Source: Paraburkholderia phenazinium (GTDB lineage Bacteria; Pseudomonadota; Gammaproteobacteria; Burkholderiales; Burkholderiaceae). From it: DNA of 64,000 nucleotides. The DNA lies in contig NZ_FSRU01000001.1 in NCBI RefSeq assembly GCF_900142845.1, positions 2,852,001 to 2,916,000 on the forward strand. Direction: 5' to 3'. Under the pieces are notes generated by a model. That model was not told the DNA's origin. It searched no databases and saw nothing but the letters and a program-made list of their open reading frames with translations. This document shows positions 36,646-44,608 of this stretch, in pieces. Within the stretch, counting starts at the first letter, position 1, and each line of letters opens with the position of its first letter. The position numbers were made by a program, and so were the translations under genes.

Positions 36646-37738
36646 ATCGGGCGGCGGCCTGCTGACGCAGCTGCAGCAATTGCCCACAAGCGGTGCGCGG
36701 GCGGCGGAAGTCTTTACGACCGACGAGGGTCTCTTTCTCGGCGTGCCGCAACTGGCCCGCGACGTAGCGGGCGAGCCGCCCTATATGAACGGTGGCGACA
36801 GCGACATTGAAGCGCCCATCTACCGCTGGCTGGACGGCCGCTTCGTCGAGCATGAAGCGCTGCCCTTACCCGGCGGCGAAGATCTGGAATACTTTGAAAT
36901 CGACGGCCGGCGTTTTCTCGCGGCCGCCGGCATTCGAACCGGCAAAGGACCGTACGACCTCGACACCCACGCGGTTGTCTACGAACGCATCGCCCACGCA
37001 TGGGTGCCGCTACAAGACTTCCCGGCATTCGCAGCGAAGCAGTGGGTCGCCTTCTCGTTCGACTCGCGACACTTTCTCGCGCTGGCGCAAGGCGTGGTGG
37101 TGGATGGCATGGTTCCCCGCCATCCACGCGACTCGCGCCTGTTCGAATGGAACGGCGAACGCTTCGAACCGTTTCAGACCCTCGACGGACAATGGGGCTA
37201 CAACTTCGCGTTTGTCAGTTTCGAAGGCGAGCGCTATCTCGCGTATGCCGATCATGTGAGCGGTTCGTCGGTGCTGCGCTGGAACGGCGAGACCTTCGCG
37301 CCGCTGCAAAGCTTCGACGAAAACGGTGGACGTGCCTTCCGCTTTTTCGAAGCGAATGGCGCGCTATGGATGCTGCACGCCAATCTGCTCAAGCACACCA
37401 CGCTTTATCGATTCGACGGCGCCCAGTTCGTCGCCACGCAAACCCTGGGCGGCGCGGGTGGACGCGAGCTCTGTCTGATCGACGGCAAGCAGGGACGCTA
37501 TCTGGTGCGCGTGTGCTTTATCACCGGCACGCCTAAAGCACCGGTTGTCGAGACGCAGTCGGAGATTTTCAGGTGGCGGGACGATCGCTTCGAGCGCGTC
37601 GGCCCGTTCGCCACCTCGGGCGCCACCGACGCCGCCACCTTCACCGTCGACGCGCAGCGCTACCTGGTCGTCAGCAATGCCTTGAGCGCCGGTGTGCGCT
37701 TCCGTACTGACTCGACGCTTTATCGCTTCGACGGCTAG
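36632..37738 (+). CDS. seven-bladed EAR/EPTP-repeat beta-propeller protein
   Basis: 368 aa, no signal peptide. The chain consists of about 40-50-residue repeats with the pattern [VIL]-[YF]-[RE]-W-[ND]-G-x-F-x-x-x-Q-x-[FL]-x(8-12)-F-x-[IVF]-x-x-x-[RY]-[FY]-L-x-[VA]-A. Six full units are visible (starting near residues 63, 115, 168, 214, 260 and 309), while the N-terminus supplies the inner strands and the last TLYRFDG supplies the outer strand of a seventh blade, the Velcro closure of a propeller. Repeats of this kind are the EAR/epitempin family known from LGI1 and VLGR1. Overlap with the MFS gene and its AGGAG site make it an operon member; its role, ligand binding or lactone hydrolysis, is unknown. 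Confidence 0.75.
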   Translation: MANIESGGGLLTQLQQLPTSGARAAEVFTTDEGLFLGVPQLARDVAGEPPYMNGGDSDIEAPIYRWLDGRFVEHEALPLPGGEDLEYFEIDGRRFLAAAGIRTGKGPYDLDTHAVVYERIAHAWVPLQDFPAFAAKQWVAFSFDSRHFLALAQGVVVDGMVPRHPRDSRLFEWNGERFEPFQTLDGQWGYNFAFVSFEGERYLAYADHVSGSSVLRWNGETFAPLQSFDENGGRAFRFFEANGALWMLHANLLKHTTLYRFDGAQFVATQTLGGAGGRELCLIDGKQGRYLVRVCFITGTPKAPVVETQSEIFRWRDDRFERVGPFATSGATDAATFTVDAQRYLVVSNALSAGVRFRTDSTLYRFDG

Positions 37739-37784
37739 CGGCCAAACACGGCCCGTACGACGGCCACGCAGCTATCGCATTGAC

Positions 37785-37803
37785 GCCCGGCGGCCCGCCG
37801 GGC
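37785..37803 (+). terminator. GC-rich hairpin between propeller and porin genes
   Basis: GCCCGGCGG-C-CCGCCGGGC, nine paired bases around a single base, 47 bases after the propeller stop and 79 bases before the porin ATG. No T run follows, so it may reduce rather than end transcription, or protect the upstream message. Confidence 0.45.
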
Positions 37804-37881
37804 ATTCCCCAACGGGAACCGATATCCCTTTAGCCAGGGAGGGCACCGTTTTGCCTGAAAAATAATGACTGGAGACTAGCA

Positions 37882-38985
37882 ATGAAAAAGTTTGCCTTGA
37901 GTACCACTGCCCTGCTTGCGCTGGCGAGCCCGTTAGCCCACGCGCAAAGCAGCATAACGCTGTACGGCATTATCGATGCGGGTGTCACCTATTTCAGCAA
38001 CCTGAACGGCCATTCCGCCTTCGTTGCCAACGACGGATCGATCCAGTCGAACCGTTGGGGCCTACGCGGCATGGAGGATATCGGTGGGGGCTCGCGCGTC
38101 ATCTTCGACCTGGAAAACGGCTTCAATCTTTACTCCGGGAGCATGGTGCAATCGGGCGTGCTGTTCAGCCGCCAGGCGTGGCTGGGCATCGCCAACGACC
38201 GATTCGGCCGGCTCACGCTCGGCAAGCAGTACGACTTCTTCTGGGACGACCTCACGCAGTTCGCGATGGGCTCAGTCGCCGGCCAATACTCCTGGCACCC
38301 CGGCGATTTCGATCACCTGGCCGGCACTTTGCACATCAACAACGCCGTCAAGTACACCTCAGCGAACTACGCGGGGTTTCAGGCCGGCGCACTGTACGCG
38401 TTTCCTTCGCAATCCGTATCGGCAGGAACAGGACGGGTGATTGCGTTCGGGATGCACTATTCGAACGGGCCGCTGGATCTCGGCGCCGCGTACACCGATA
38501 CGCACGACCTCGGTCTGAACGGACCCAGCCAGGCGGGCACCACGTTCTTCCCCAATCTCCCTGCCACGCCGGTACTGGCGAACGACGTCAGCAGCGTCGG
38601 GGTGGGCGGCGACTATCACTTCGGCATCAGTACGACGCGGCTGCTGTTCACCGATACGCATTTCCGCATCGCCAACGACAACGGCTCGATGCCGACGTAT
38701 GAAGTGAACGAAATCCTCCAGGTCACACCGGCGACCACGGTAATGGGCGGCTACTGGTACAGCAAGCTCGAAGCGCAGAAGTGGCAGAACGCGACGCTGC
38801 TGCTCGATTACGCCCTGTCCAAGCGCACCGATGTCTACACGAGCGCGACCTATCTGCGCGCCTCGGGCGGCGCCGCACCGGTTTTCCTCGGCGGCGGGGC
38901 AGCGCCGGTGTTTGCCAACGGGATCTATGTCGGCACCGGCCAGTCTTCCACGGCGGTACGGGTCGGCATCCGCACGTTGTTCTAG
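37882..38985 (+). CDS. Gram-negative porin of the catabolic locus
   Basis: 367 aa. Signal peptide cleaved near AHAQ, then the porin start SSITLYGIIDAGVTYFSN, RWGLRGMEDIGGGSRVIFDLENGFNL, the segment FGRLTLGKQYDFFWDDLTQF, and the terminal strand VRVGIRTLF with a final Phe. It has GGAGAC ahead of its ATG. It differs clearly from the general porin at 5190-6383, with loops such as ASGGAAPVFLGGGAAPVFANG. Its position directly behind a catabolic operon suggests it admits that operon's substrate through the outer membrane. Confidence 0.9.
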   Translation: MKKFALSTTALLALASPLAHAQSSITLYGIIDAGVTYFSNLNGHSAFVANDGSIQSNRWGLRGMEDIGGGSRVIFDLENGFNLYSGSMVQSGVLFSRQAWLGIANDRFGRLTLGKQYDFFWDDLTQFAMGSVAGQYSWHPGDFDHLAGTLHINNAVKYTSANYAGFQAGALYAFPSQSVSAGTGRVIAFGMHYSNGPLDLGAAYTDTHDLGLNGPSQAGTTFFPNLPATPVLANDVSSVGVGGDYHFGISTTRLLFTDTHFRIANDNGSMPTYEVNEILQVTPATTVMGGYWYSKLEAQKWQNATLLLDYALSKRTDVYTSATYLRASGGAAPVFLGGGAAPVFANGIYVGTGQSSTAVRVGIRTLF

Positions 38986-39070
38986 TCCCGGCACGCTACA
39001 TATGTGAGCGCAGCGCGTCGGACGCCGCGGGCGGTTGCCCAACACAACCCGCTCGCGGCCTTAAACAGTA

Positions 39071-39391
39071 CTACTGACTTGCGCCCTGACCGATCCCCGC
39101 CTTCTTCTGCGCATTCTGCAGGTCTTGCGGATAGTTCGGATCGTTCTGCGCCGGGTGATAACCGGCATCTTCCAGCTTCTTCAACTCGGCGTTTTTCTTT
39201 GCCCGAGCCTGCTTGCGAGCGGCCTTCCGCTGGGCCTTGGTCGTCTTTGCCGCCGGAGCGGAGGCCGCCGGCGCGGCGTCGGCGGTACTGCCGCTCGCGC
39301 TGCTTTGCGCGAGTGCGGGAGTGATCGATCCGATGACGAGCGCGGCCGATGCAAACAACACAGCTATTTTCTTGGAAGGTGAGAAGGTCAT
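39071..39391 (-). CDS. DUF4148 family exported small protein
   Basis: 106 aa from the ATG at 39391 with GGAG eight bases upstream; 16 earlier codons were rejected. Signal peptide ending ITPALAQ, then an Ala/Ser/Thr-rich linker, a very basic helix (TTKAQRKAARKQARAKKNAEL) and the DUF4148 core KKLEDAGYHPAQNDPNYPQDLQNAQKK. A paralogue of the protein at 1196-1528, here with a cationic insert that could contact nucleic acid, lipopolysaccharide or peptidoglycan. Periplasmic; function unknown. Confidence 0.82.
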   Translation of the reverse strand: MTFSPSKKIAVLFASAALVIGSITPALAQSSASGSTADAAPAASAPAAKTTKAQRKAARKQARAKKNAELKKLEDAGYHPAQNDPNYPQDLQNAQKKAGIGQGASQ

Positions 39392-39833
39392 AGGTTTATC
39401 TCCAGACGAATGCCAGGATTCGGGAGCACCGCCCATCAACGCGGCGCAGACAGCGAGGGCTGACGTGTCGGCTCATGGATCGATGCTTCGTTTGATTCCC
39501 AATGAAGACACAACATGGGAACCATGAATGTAGCTGAAGAAGCGGCATTCTGTCATTGAGGAGGCTACGCTGCCGCTATCGCGTCATCATCCGCGCCCCT
39601 GCACACTCGCGATGCGCCATTCGCCACGTCGCCTCAGTCTCCGGGTCGCCCAAGGGCAGGCTTCACGCTGCGGTGAGTTCGATAAGCGTCCGGCCAGTTG
39701 CCTGCCCGAACCGGCGTGCCATGAGCGAAGCCTCCTCGGACTGGGCTTCGTAAAGCACGAGCACCGAGTTCATCCCGACGGGTCCAACGCGAACTGTTCT
39801 GTTGACCGGCACGTACGACTTCTAAGGCAAGTC
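39392..39833. other. region with no solid gene, possible remnant
   Basis: About 440 bases between the DUF4148 gene and the end of the CHAT gene. The only coding-looking stretch is a minus-strand frame at 39663-39773 (36 codons from ATG, MNSVLVLYEAQSEEASLMAR and so on). It follows the CHAT gene, has reasonable composition, but has a weak ribosome site and no recognisable domain. It may be a very small gene or a leftover of an insertion boundary. Base composition here is more AT-rich than in the neighbours. Confidence 0.3.
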
Positions 39834-39872
39834 GCCTGACACCGGTCAATGAACTACTCACCGGTGTCAGGC
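39834..39872 (-). terminator. perfect inverted repeat spanning the CHAT gene stop codon
   Basis: GCCTGACACCGGT (39834-39846) and ACCGGTGTCAGGC (39860-39872) are perfect 13-base arms around a 13-base centre. The right arm encodes the last codons of the CHAT protein, and the stop (39854-39856) lies in the loop. No T run follows on the minus strand. It probably forms the 3' end structure of the CHAT operon message, or marks a recombination boundary. Confidence 0.6.
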
Positions 39873-42800
39873 ATTTCTTCGTGAAAGAAATGATCGTAGA
39901 GCTCACGGCAAGTGACTATTTCCGCCGCTGCCTGTACGTCCCCCTCTCGTTGAAGACGCACGAAGCTTCGTCGCGATTCGAGAAGATAAAGCCGGGCGAG
40001 ATAAGTTGAACCAAAAGATGTCAAGGCAGCACCCAGGTTTCGACATGCCACAGCGGCGCCATGTTCGTCGCCTATCTTGCGAGCCAGCGCCATCGACTTC
40101 TGAAAGTATCGCTCCACACCCTCCACATCCCCGAGAGCCCTCGACACAAATCCGAGCTCGTCATAGAGCATGGATTTCAGATCGTCATCAATCCCCGCAG
40201 CGGGCAGTTCATTGTATGCCGCCGAGCGCAGAAAATTTTCACGCGCGCATTCCAGCAACCGGTTTTGCTCGTCCGTATCGCTCGCTTCGTCAGCGCTCCG
40301 ATAGAATCTCTTGACGCAAATACAGCCAAGATAAAAAAAGGCCGCCGCACAGGTTGGCACATCAACTTCGCCCTCCTGATCGAGCACTCTCATCAAACAT
40401 GCTTCAGCTTCCTCCAGTTTGCCCGTCCACGTTTCGTCGGGCGGAGCACCCCCGTAGTAGAGTTTGGCCAGGCTAACCAGTGCCTGCGCTTGCAGGCGCG
40501 GCCGGTCGATTGCGAAGGCCACATCAGCGGCCTCGCGCAATGTTCTCTCAAGGTAGGCGACGCCATTTCTCGCAAGCATGTCTTCAGCGCTGAGAACCGC
40601 ATGGACATAGCGAAACCTTGCCTGAACGGCCTCCGGTGACCGCTGCGATGCGGGGTCTTGCATGGTGGAACGCATCCATTGCTCGCAAAAGCTGAAGTAG
40701 TGAGCCCTTGCCCTCTGCGATTCACTCGCTCCCTCGGACGCTGCAATTGCCAACTCCAGCCACACGGCCTGGCTAAGCGGCGGCAAGCTGGAGCCTTTTG
40801 CGAGCTGCGCCTCAATGGCAGTGCGTGCTCGTAAGAACATCCCCAACCATTCGTTGGAAGTTGGTGCGTACTGCGACTGGATTTTTATGGCGAAGAGAAG
40901 TGCGACTGCCGATTCCAAGTCCTTTAAATCGAGTGCATAGTCGAATGCGGCGACGAGATTGGATATTTCAAGCGCAAACGCGTGAACCGCCGCGGCGCGA
41001 CCGACGTCGGCCCTGGACTGCAGCCAGTCGCCCAATTCGACAGCCGCCTTCACATAAGCGCCGACAGCGGCCATCCCCGTCTCGTCAAATGCCGAACGTG
41101 CAAATTCTCCGAAGTGCTCTTCAAACCAGCGGACCAAAATTGCTCGGCCAAAGGGATGAATGGCATAGGCTTCGCTTCCCCAGGACTGCAGCAGATAATC
41201 GCTCTCCGCGCGCTGAAGCAGATCGCCCCAATGCCGCTGCGAGTTAGCGTGCGCGTCAACTTCGAGACTATCCAGTCCACATTTCAGGTTGCGGAGTGTG
41301 ACCAGTTGGAAGAATCCTTGAAACAGCGCGATGAGAGCGAGATCTCTTCGCTCGCCGGCTTGATATCGCCTGTCGATGGAAGCGCACAGTGCTTCATAGA
41401 CACTGTTCGGCTGCCTGGCGTCGAAAATGCCGTTCACCACGAAGCCTTGCAGCAACGCATCCAACGCTTGCTGGAAGGACTGCGTTGTCCCTGTGGCATT
41501 GATACGCGCGCGATCGATGATCCATCGGATAACACCGGGCAAGCCTCGTGACGTCGCAACGAGAAGTGAGAGCAAGCGGTCGTCGTCAACGCACTCCCGG
41601 GAAAGACACTCGCCCGCCAGGGCCCGCGAGGCGTCTGGACTCAGACGTCGCAGGGAGAACGCTACTGTCGATTTCTCGGGAAGGAGCGACCGGACTGGAC
41701 TTCTCGATACCCAGACAATCCTGAGCCCCGCATGGAGCAGCGAGCGAATAAGATCGCCGAGCTTGCCGCCACCTGAGCTTCCGGGCCTATCACCGGAAAC
41801 TTTGGATGACGCCACCTCGACACTGCAATCCACGATCAGCAACGTTGATTTCAGGAGCTGCCTGCTCGTCGCGGTAGTGATGGAGAACGAATCATCCACC
41901 GCGATAGGCAGTGCCCTGCAAATGCTATCGCACAGCGTGTCCTGCGCGGCTAACGCGCCGACAAACTCCCGATAGATGACCTTTTCGAAGGGCGCGACCG
42001 CTCCGTGTCCGCCAGGATGATGCGTGAGTGAACACCAACGCGCAAACTCTTGAGCAAGCACGGACTTTCCCGCGTACGGCGGCCCGACGAGCATGACCGC
42101 CTGATACTTCACGAGGGCTCGGTCAATCGCAAGCAAAGCATAGTCCTGGCCGATCACGCCACCTTCCGGAGCAGGTGGGATGCCGTCCGAAAACATGTTC
42201 CGATGCTTCCCGGACCGCGCGCGCCGTCGACCGACCGTCGATTCATTCGTCCGGAATTGCACCGTCTTGCTTTGAACAAGGACAGGCAACTGCCAGCATT
42301 CGGAGGCCGGCTGCTGGCCGTGTGCGAACGCTAGATCACGTCTTGCGTCGGAGAAAATATCGGCAAGCTCGCCACCTTGGCTTATACCGTCGTACAACTG
42401 GACGACAAACTGCGCTGCGGTTTCGACGCCAACGTTGTAACGCATGGCGATGACGCTATCCACACCGTTGGCGGCAACTTCGTAGGCAACGGGCATCGCC
42501 GCATCCGCAGCCATGGGCAAACCGTCAATGCCCCGCGCCGACAACGCTCCACTGGATTGCGTATAGGCGGAACGGCACGCGTTCATGATCAGCAGCTTGA
42601 CGGAGCCGGCGTTCAACGCCATTCCCAGCTTGTCGCCGGGGACAAGACTCCGGCCTTGCAGTTCGGGTTCAAACAAGGCATATCCACGAAAGCCGCTGCT
42701 GCCCTCGAGATGCTCCCATGTTCCATGTCCGTCAAAATGAACGATCTGGTAAGGTCGACCCGCATCGGCCGCCTCTTTCAGTACTACGCATAATCTTCGG

Positions 42801-43465
42801 AACGTAGGGGGACGCAGCAGGTCAAGCGTGATTCCCAGGTGGTTTCGCTGTTCAAGGGCGGCAAGTACCGGACGAGCGACGGCCCTATATTCGACGTCAC
42901 TGTCGTCGAACGGACGACAGATAACGAACAGCACACGATACGGGCGCGATTCATCTAATTCTACGGGCCGCCTCGCGCCATGACGCATTAAGGTCGGCCG
43001 GCCCAGTTTCGTCGACATATGGCTCTGCGCAATGCGGAACACGAATGAGCTGACAGCGAGCGATACAGACGCCGCGTTGCGTTCTGGACGCAGCAGTTCC
43101 CATGGAAACAACCTTGTCCGCGGATCCGCCTCCTCGATCTCGACTCGCAATCCGCGAAGCGCCTGTGAGACTTCGGCCCAAAGTCGACGGGTTTCCTCGC
43201 CGCCATCAAAGACCTGCCGAAACAGATTCACCCCGATATCGGCCATGCGGTCCAACGCCACGTTCGCGAGTCGCGGAACATGGCCGTCTCGTCCCGTGAG
43301 AAAGTCCTCAAAATACCAGCGATGAAGCCTCCAGTCGTCTTCGGTCCAGACTGGTGCGAGGTCGGCAGACGCGGTCTTTGAACCGTTGGCGTGGAGGTAG
43401 GTGATCGCCACCCTCATCACGCCGCGGCTGTCGAAACCGCACTCCTTGATCTCAAGGACGCTCAT
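39854..43465 (-). CDS. CHAT protease - STAND NTPase - TPR protein
   Basis: 1203 aa. Residues about 40-400 are a CHAT (caspase HetF-associated TPR) peptidase domain: PWELLRPE, the catalytic His247 in VHFDGHG and Cys297 in LLIMNACRSA. Residues about 430-700 form a STAND-type NTPase with P-loop GPPYAGKS (461-468), Walker B LLIVDCS (about 542-548) and a sensor-like LRIVWVSRSP (581-590). The rest, to the end, is helical repeat of TPR type (AVALLFAIKIQSQ, KSMALARKIGDEHGAAVACRNLGAAL). In known STAND proteins the repeats sense a trigger, the NTPase oligomerises and the N-terminal effector fires; a CHAT effector would cleave proteins. It overlaps its upstream partner by 14 bases. By eye, codons end in A/T more often than in neighbours, hinting at transfer. 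Confidence 0.88.
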   Translation of the reverse strand: MSVLEIKECGFDSRGVMRVAITYLHANGSKTASADLAPVWTEDDWRLHRWYFEDFLTGRDGHVPRLANVALDRMADIGVNLFRQVFDGGEETRRLWAEVSQALRGLRVEIEEADPRTRLFPWELLRPERNAASVSLAVSSFVFRIAQSHMSTKLGRPTLMRHGARRPVELDESRPYRVLFVICRPFDDSDVEYRAVARPVLAALEQRNHLGITLDLLRPPTFRRLCVVLKEAADAGRPYQIVHFDGHGTWEHLEGSSGFRGYALFEPELQGRSLVPGDKLGMALNAGSVKLLIMNACRSAYTQSSGALSARGIDGLPMAADAAMPVAYEVAANGVDSVIAMRYNVGVETAAQFVVQLYDGISQGGELADIFSDARRDLAFAHGQQPASECWQLPVLVQSKTVQFRTNESTVGRRRARSGKHRNMFSDGIPPAPEGGVIGQDYALLAIDRALVKYQAVMLVGPPYAGKSVLAQEFARWCSLTHHPGGHGAVAPFEKVIYREFVGALAAQDTLCDSICRALPIAVDDSFSITTATSRQLLKSTLLIVDCSVEVASSKVSGDRPGSSGGGKLGDLIRSLLHAGLRIVWVSRSPVRSLLPEKSTVAFSLRRLSPDASRALAGECLSRECVDDDRLLSLLVATSRGLPGVIRWIIDRARINATGTTQSFQQALDALLQGFVVNGIFDARQPNSVYEALCASIDRRYQAGERRDLALIALFQGFFQLVTLRNLKCGLDSLEVDAHANSQRHWGDLLQRAESDYLLQSWGSEAYAIHPFGRAILVRWFEEHFGEFARSAFDETGMAAVGAYVKAAVELGDWLQSRADVGRAAAVHAFALEISNLVAAFDYALDLKDLESAVALLFAIKIQSQYAPTSNEWLGMFLRARTAIEAQLAKGSSLPPLSQAVWLELAIAASEGASESQRARAHYFSFCEQWMRSTMQDPASQRSPEAVQARFRYVHAVLSAEDMLARNGVAYLERTLREAADVAFAIDRPRLQAQALVSLAKLYYGGAPPDETWTGKLEEAEACLMRVLDQEGEVDVPTCAAAFFYLGCICVKRFYRSADEASDTDEQNRLLECARENFLRSAAYNELPAAGIDDDLKSMLYDELGFVSRALGDVEGVERYFQKSMALARKIGDEHGAAVACRNLGAALTSFGSTYLARLYLLESRRSFVRLQREGDVQAAAEIVTCRELYDHFFHEEMPDTGE

Positions 43466-44447
43466 GAGCGACGGTGGCCTTTTTCCGGCTCACCGGAGGT
43501 TCGACGCGTTGTACACCGAATGCCAGGTAATTGTGGTTGATAAGCGTCTTGCCGTCAGCCTTACTGACGATCGCTGCCTGTTCTGGAAGATAAACCCATG
43601 CGCTCCAGTCGAAAGCCTGCTCAACAGACTGAGGTACCTGCACGGCCAAATAAGAGCCCAACGCCAGGCGCGCTCCAAAAGGCGGTGTTTCGAAGTCGAG
43701 GCCCATGCGAAACTCCTGGACCTTTCTGTTCCGCCGGGTTCGTTTGAGAAACGCACCTGTCGTTGCGGCCACGATTTCCGTGAATGGAATGATGGCCGGG
43801 TTAATTGCGGCACCGACGAGCTTTAGTCCATGTCGAAAAGTGCCTGAATTCAGAACTTGCAGGAATTCCTCGTCAAGTTCGTTCTTGACGTTGACCGTCT
43901 GACAACGAAGCCCGATACCGATGTCACCCACCTTGAGCCCCGAAAAAAGGGGATCGCCCGCTACGCCAGCGGATTGACCGTCGAGTACGTTGTAGGATCG
44001 GCTAAACCGTAGCTCGCGCTCTTTGAGGCGCTGGTCGAACACCCCGCAGTCGAGCAGAATCTGATGTCTGCCGTTGCCCGGATATTTAGCCACCCGCAAT
44101 TGCTGCAAGGTAATGTGCACATGAGCGCCGACAAGCGAGCGGTCGGCTACGATGTTGGAGGCATCCACGATGGCCACTGACTGCGTTGTCCCGGCGGACA
44201 ATCTGGGAATATAGCCGAACACATGAGCCGTGTACTGCCACGGCGGCGCGTCGCCGCCGAGTATCTGGGGCAGTTGGAATCCGAAGTCCGTCGCGGCTAT
44301 CGCGAGGCTACCCTGTCCATCCAACTCCTTCCGAAGCCATGCAATCGCTTCGTGGTCGCCAATCTCCTCCAGGACAGCAAGGAGTTCATCGGCGGGCAAG
44401 TCCCCCATCACGGGGTCGTTGGCATCGGTGTACTCATTCAGTGTCAT
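43452..44447 (-). CDS. unknown partner protein of the CHAT-STAND module
   Basis: 331 aa from the ATG at 44447, which has AGGGG seven bases upstream; a GTG at 44477 would add ten residues. Not recognised. Residues 1-50 are acidic and helical (DLPADELLAVLEEIGDHEAI). From about 60 on the chain is strand-rich: VGAHVHITLQQLRVAKYPGN, HQILLDCGVFDQRL, VGDIGIGLRCQTVNV, then VAINPAII-like and FTEIVAATTGAFLKRT, ending with FDWSAWVYLPEQAAI. This reads like a beta-sandwich with inserts, without enzyme motifs. Its end overlaps the CHAT gene start by 14 bases, so the two are made together. It is a candidate trigger, inhibitor or protease substrate of the CHAT protein. Confidence 0.7.
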   Translation of the reverse strand: MTLNEYTDANDPVMGDLPADELLAVLEEIGDHEAIAWLRKELDGQGSLAIAATDFGFQLPQILGGDAPPWQYTAHVFGYIPRLSAGTTQSVAIVDASNIVADRSLVGAHVHITLQQLRVAKYPGNGRHQILLDCGVFDQRLKERELRFSRSYNVLDGQSAGVAGDPLFSGLKVGDIGIGLRCQTVNVKNELDEEFLQVLNSGTFRHGLKLVGAAINPAIIPFTEIVAATTGAFLKRTRRNRKVQEFRMGLDFETPPFGARLALGSYLAVQVPQSVEQAFDWSAWVYLPEQAAIVSKADGKTLINHNYLAFGVQRVEPPVSRKKATVAHERP

Positions 44448-44608
44448 CCTGCTTCCCCTTTGAAAGGCGAGGCTCACCTACCCGGATCCGAAATCCGTCC
44501 AATACAGTGTAGGGTATGGATAACAGCGCGCCATAGGGGAAAAGACGCGAGGCGGGATAACCGCCATTCGCGCTGCCCCAACCGACAGACTGGCGCGCTC
44601 TACCAGAA

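Noticed and set aside
35484..36689. Proline/serine-rich 401-codon open frame on the minus strand
   Set aside because: Antisense shadow of the MFS transporter gene; third-position GC skew of the plus gene explains it.
39663..39773. 36-codon minus-strand frame behind the CHAT gene, considered as a third gene of the module
   Set aside because: Weak ribosome site, a stop shortly upstream, no recognisable domain and a hairpin between it and the CHAT gene; kept only as a note.
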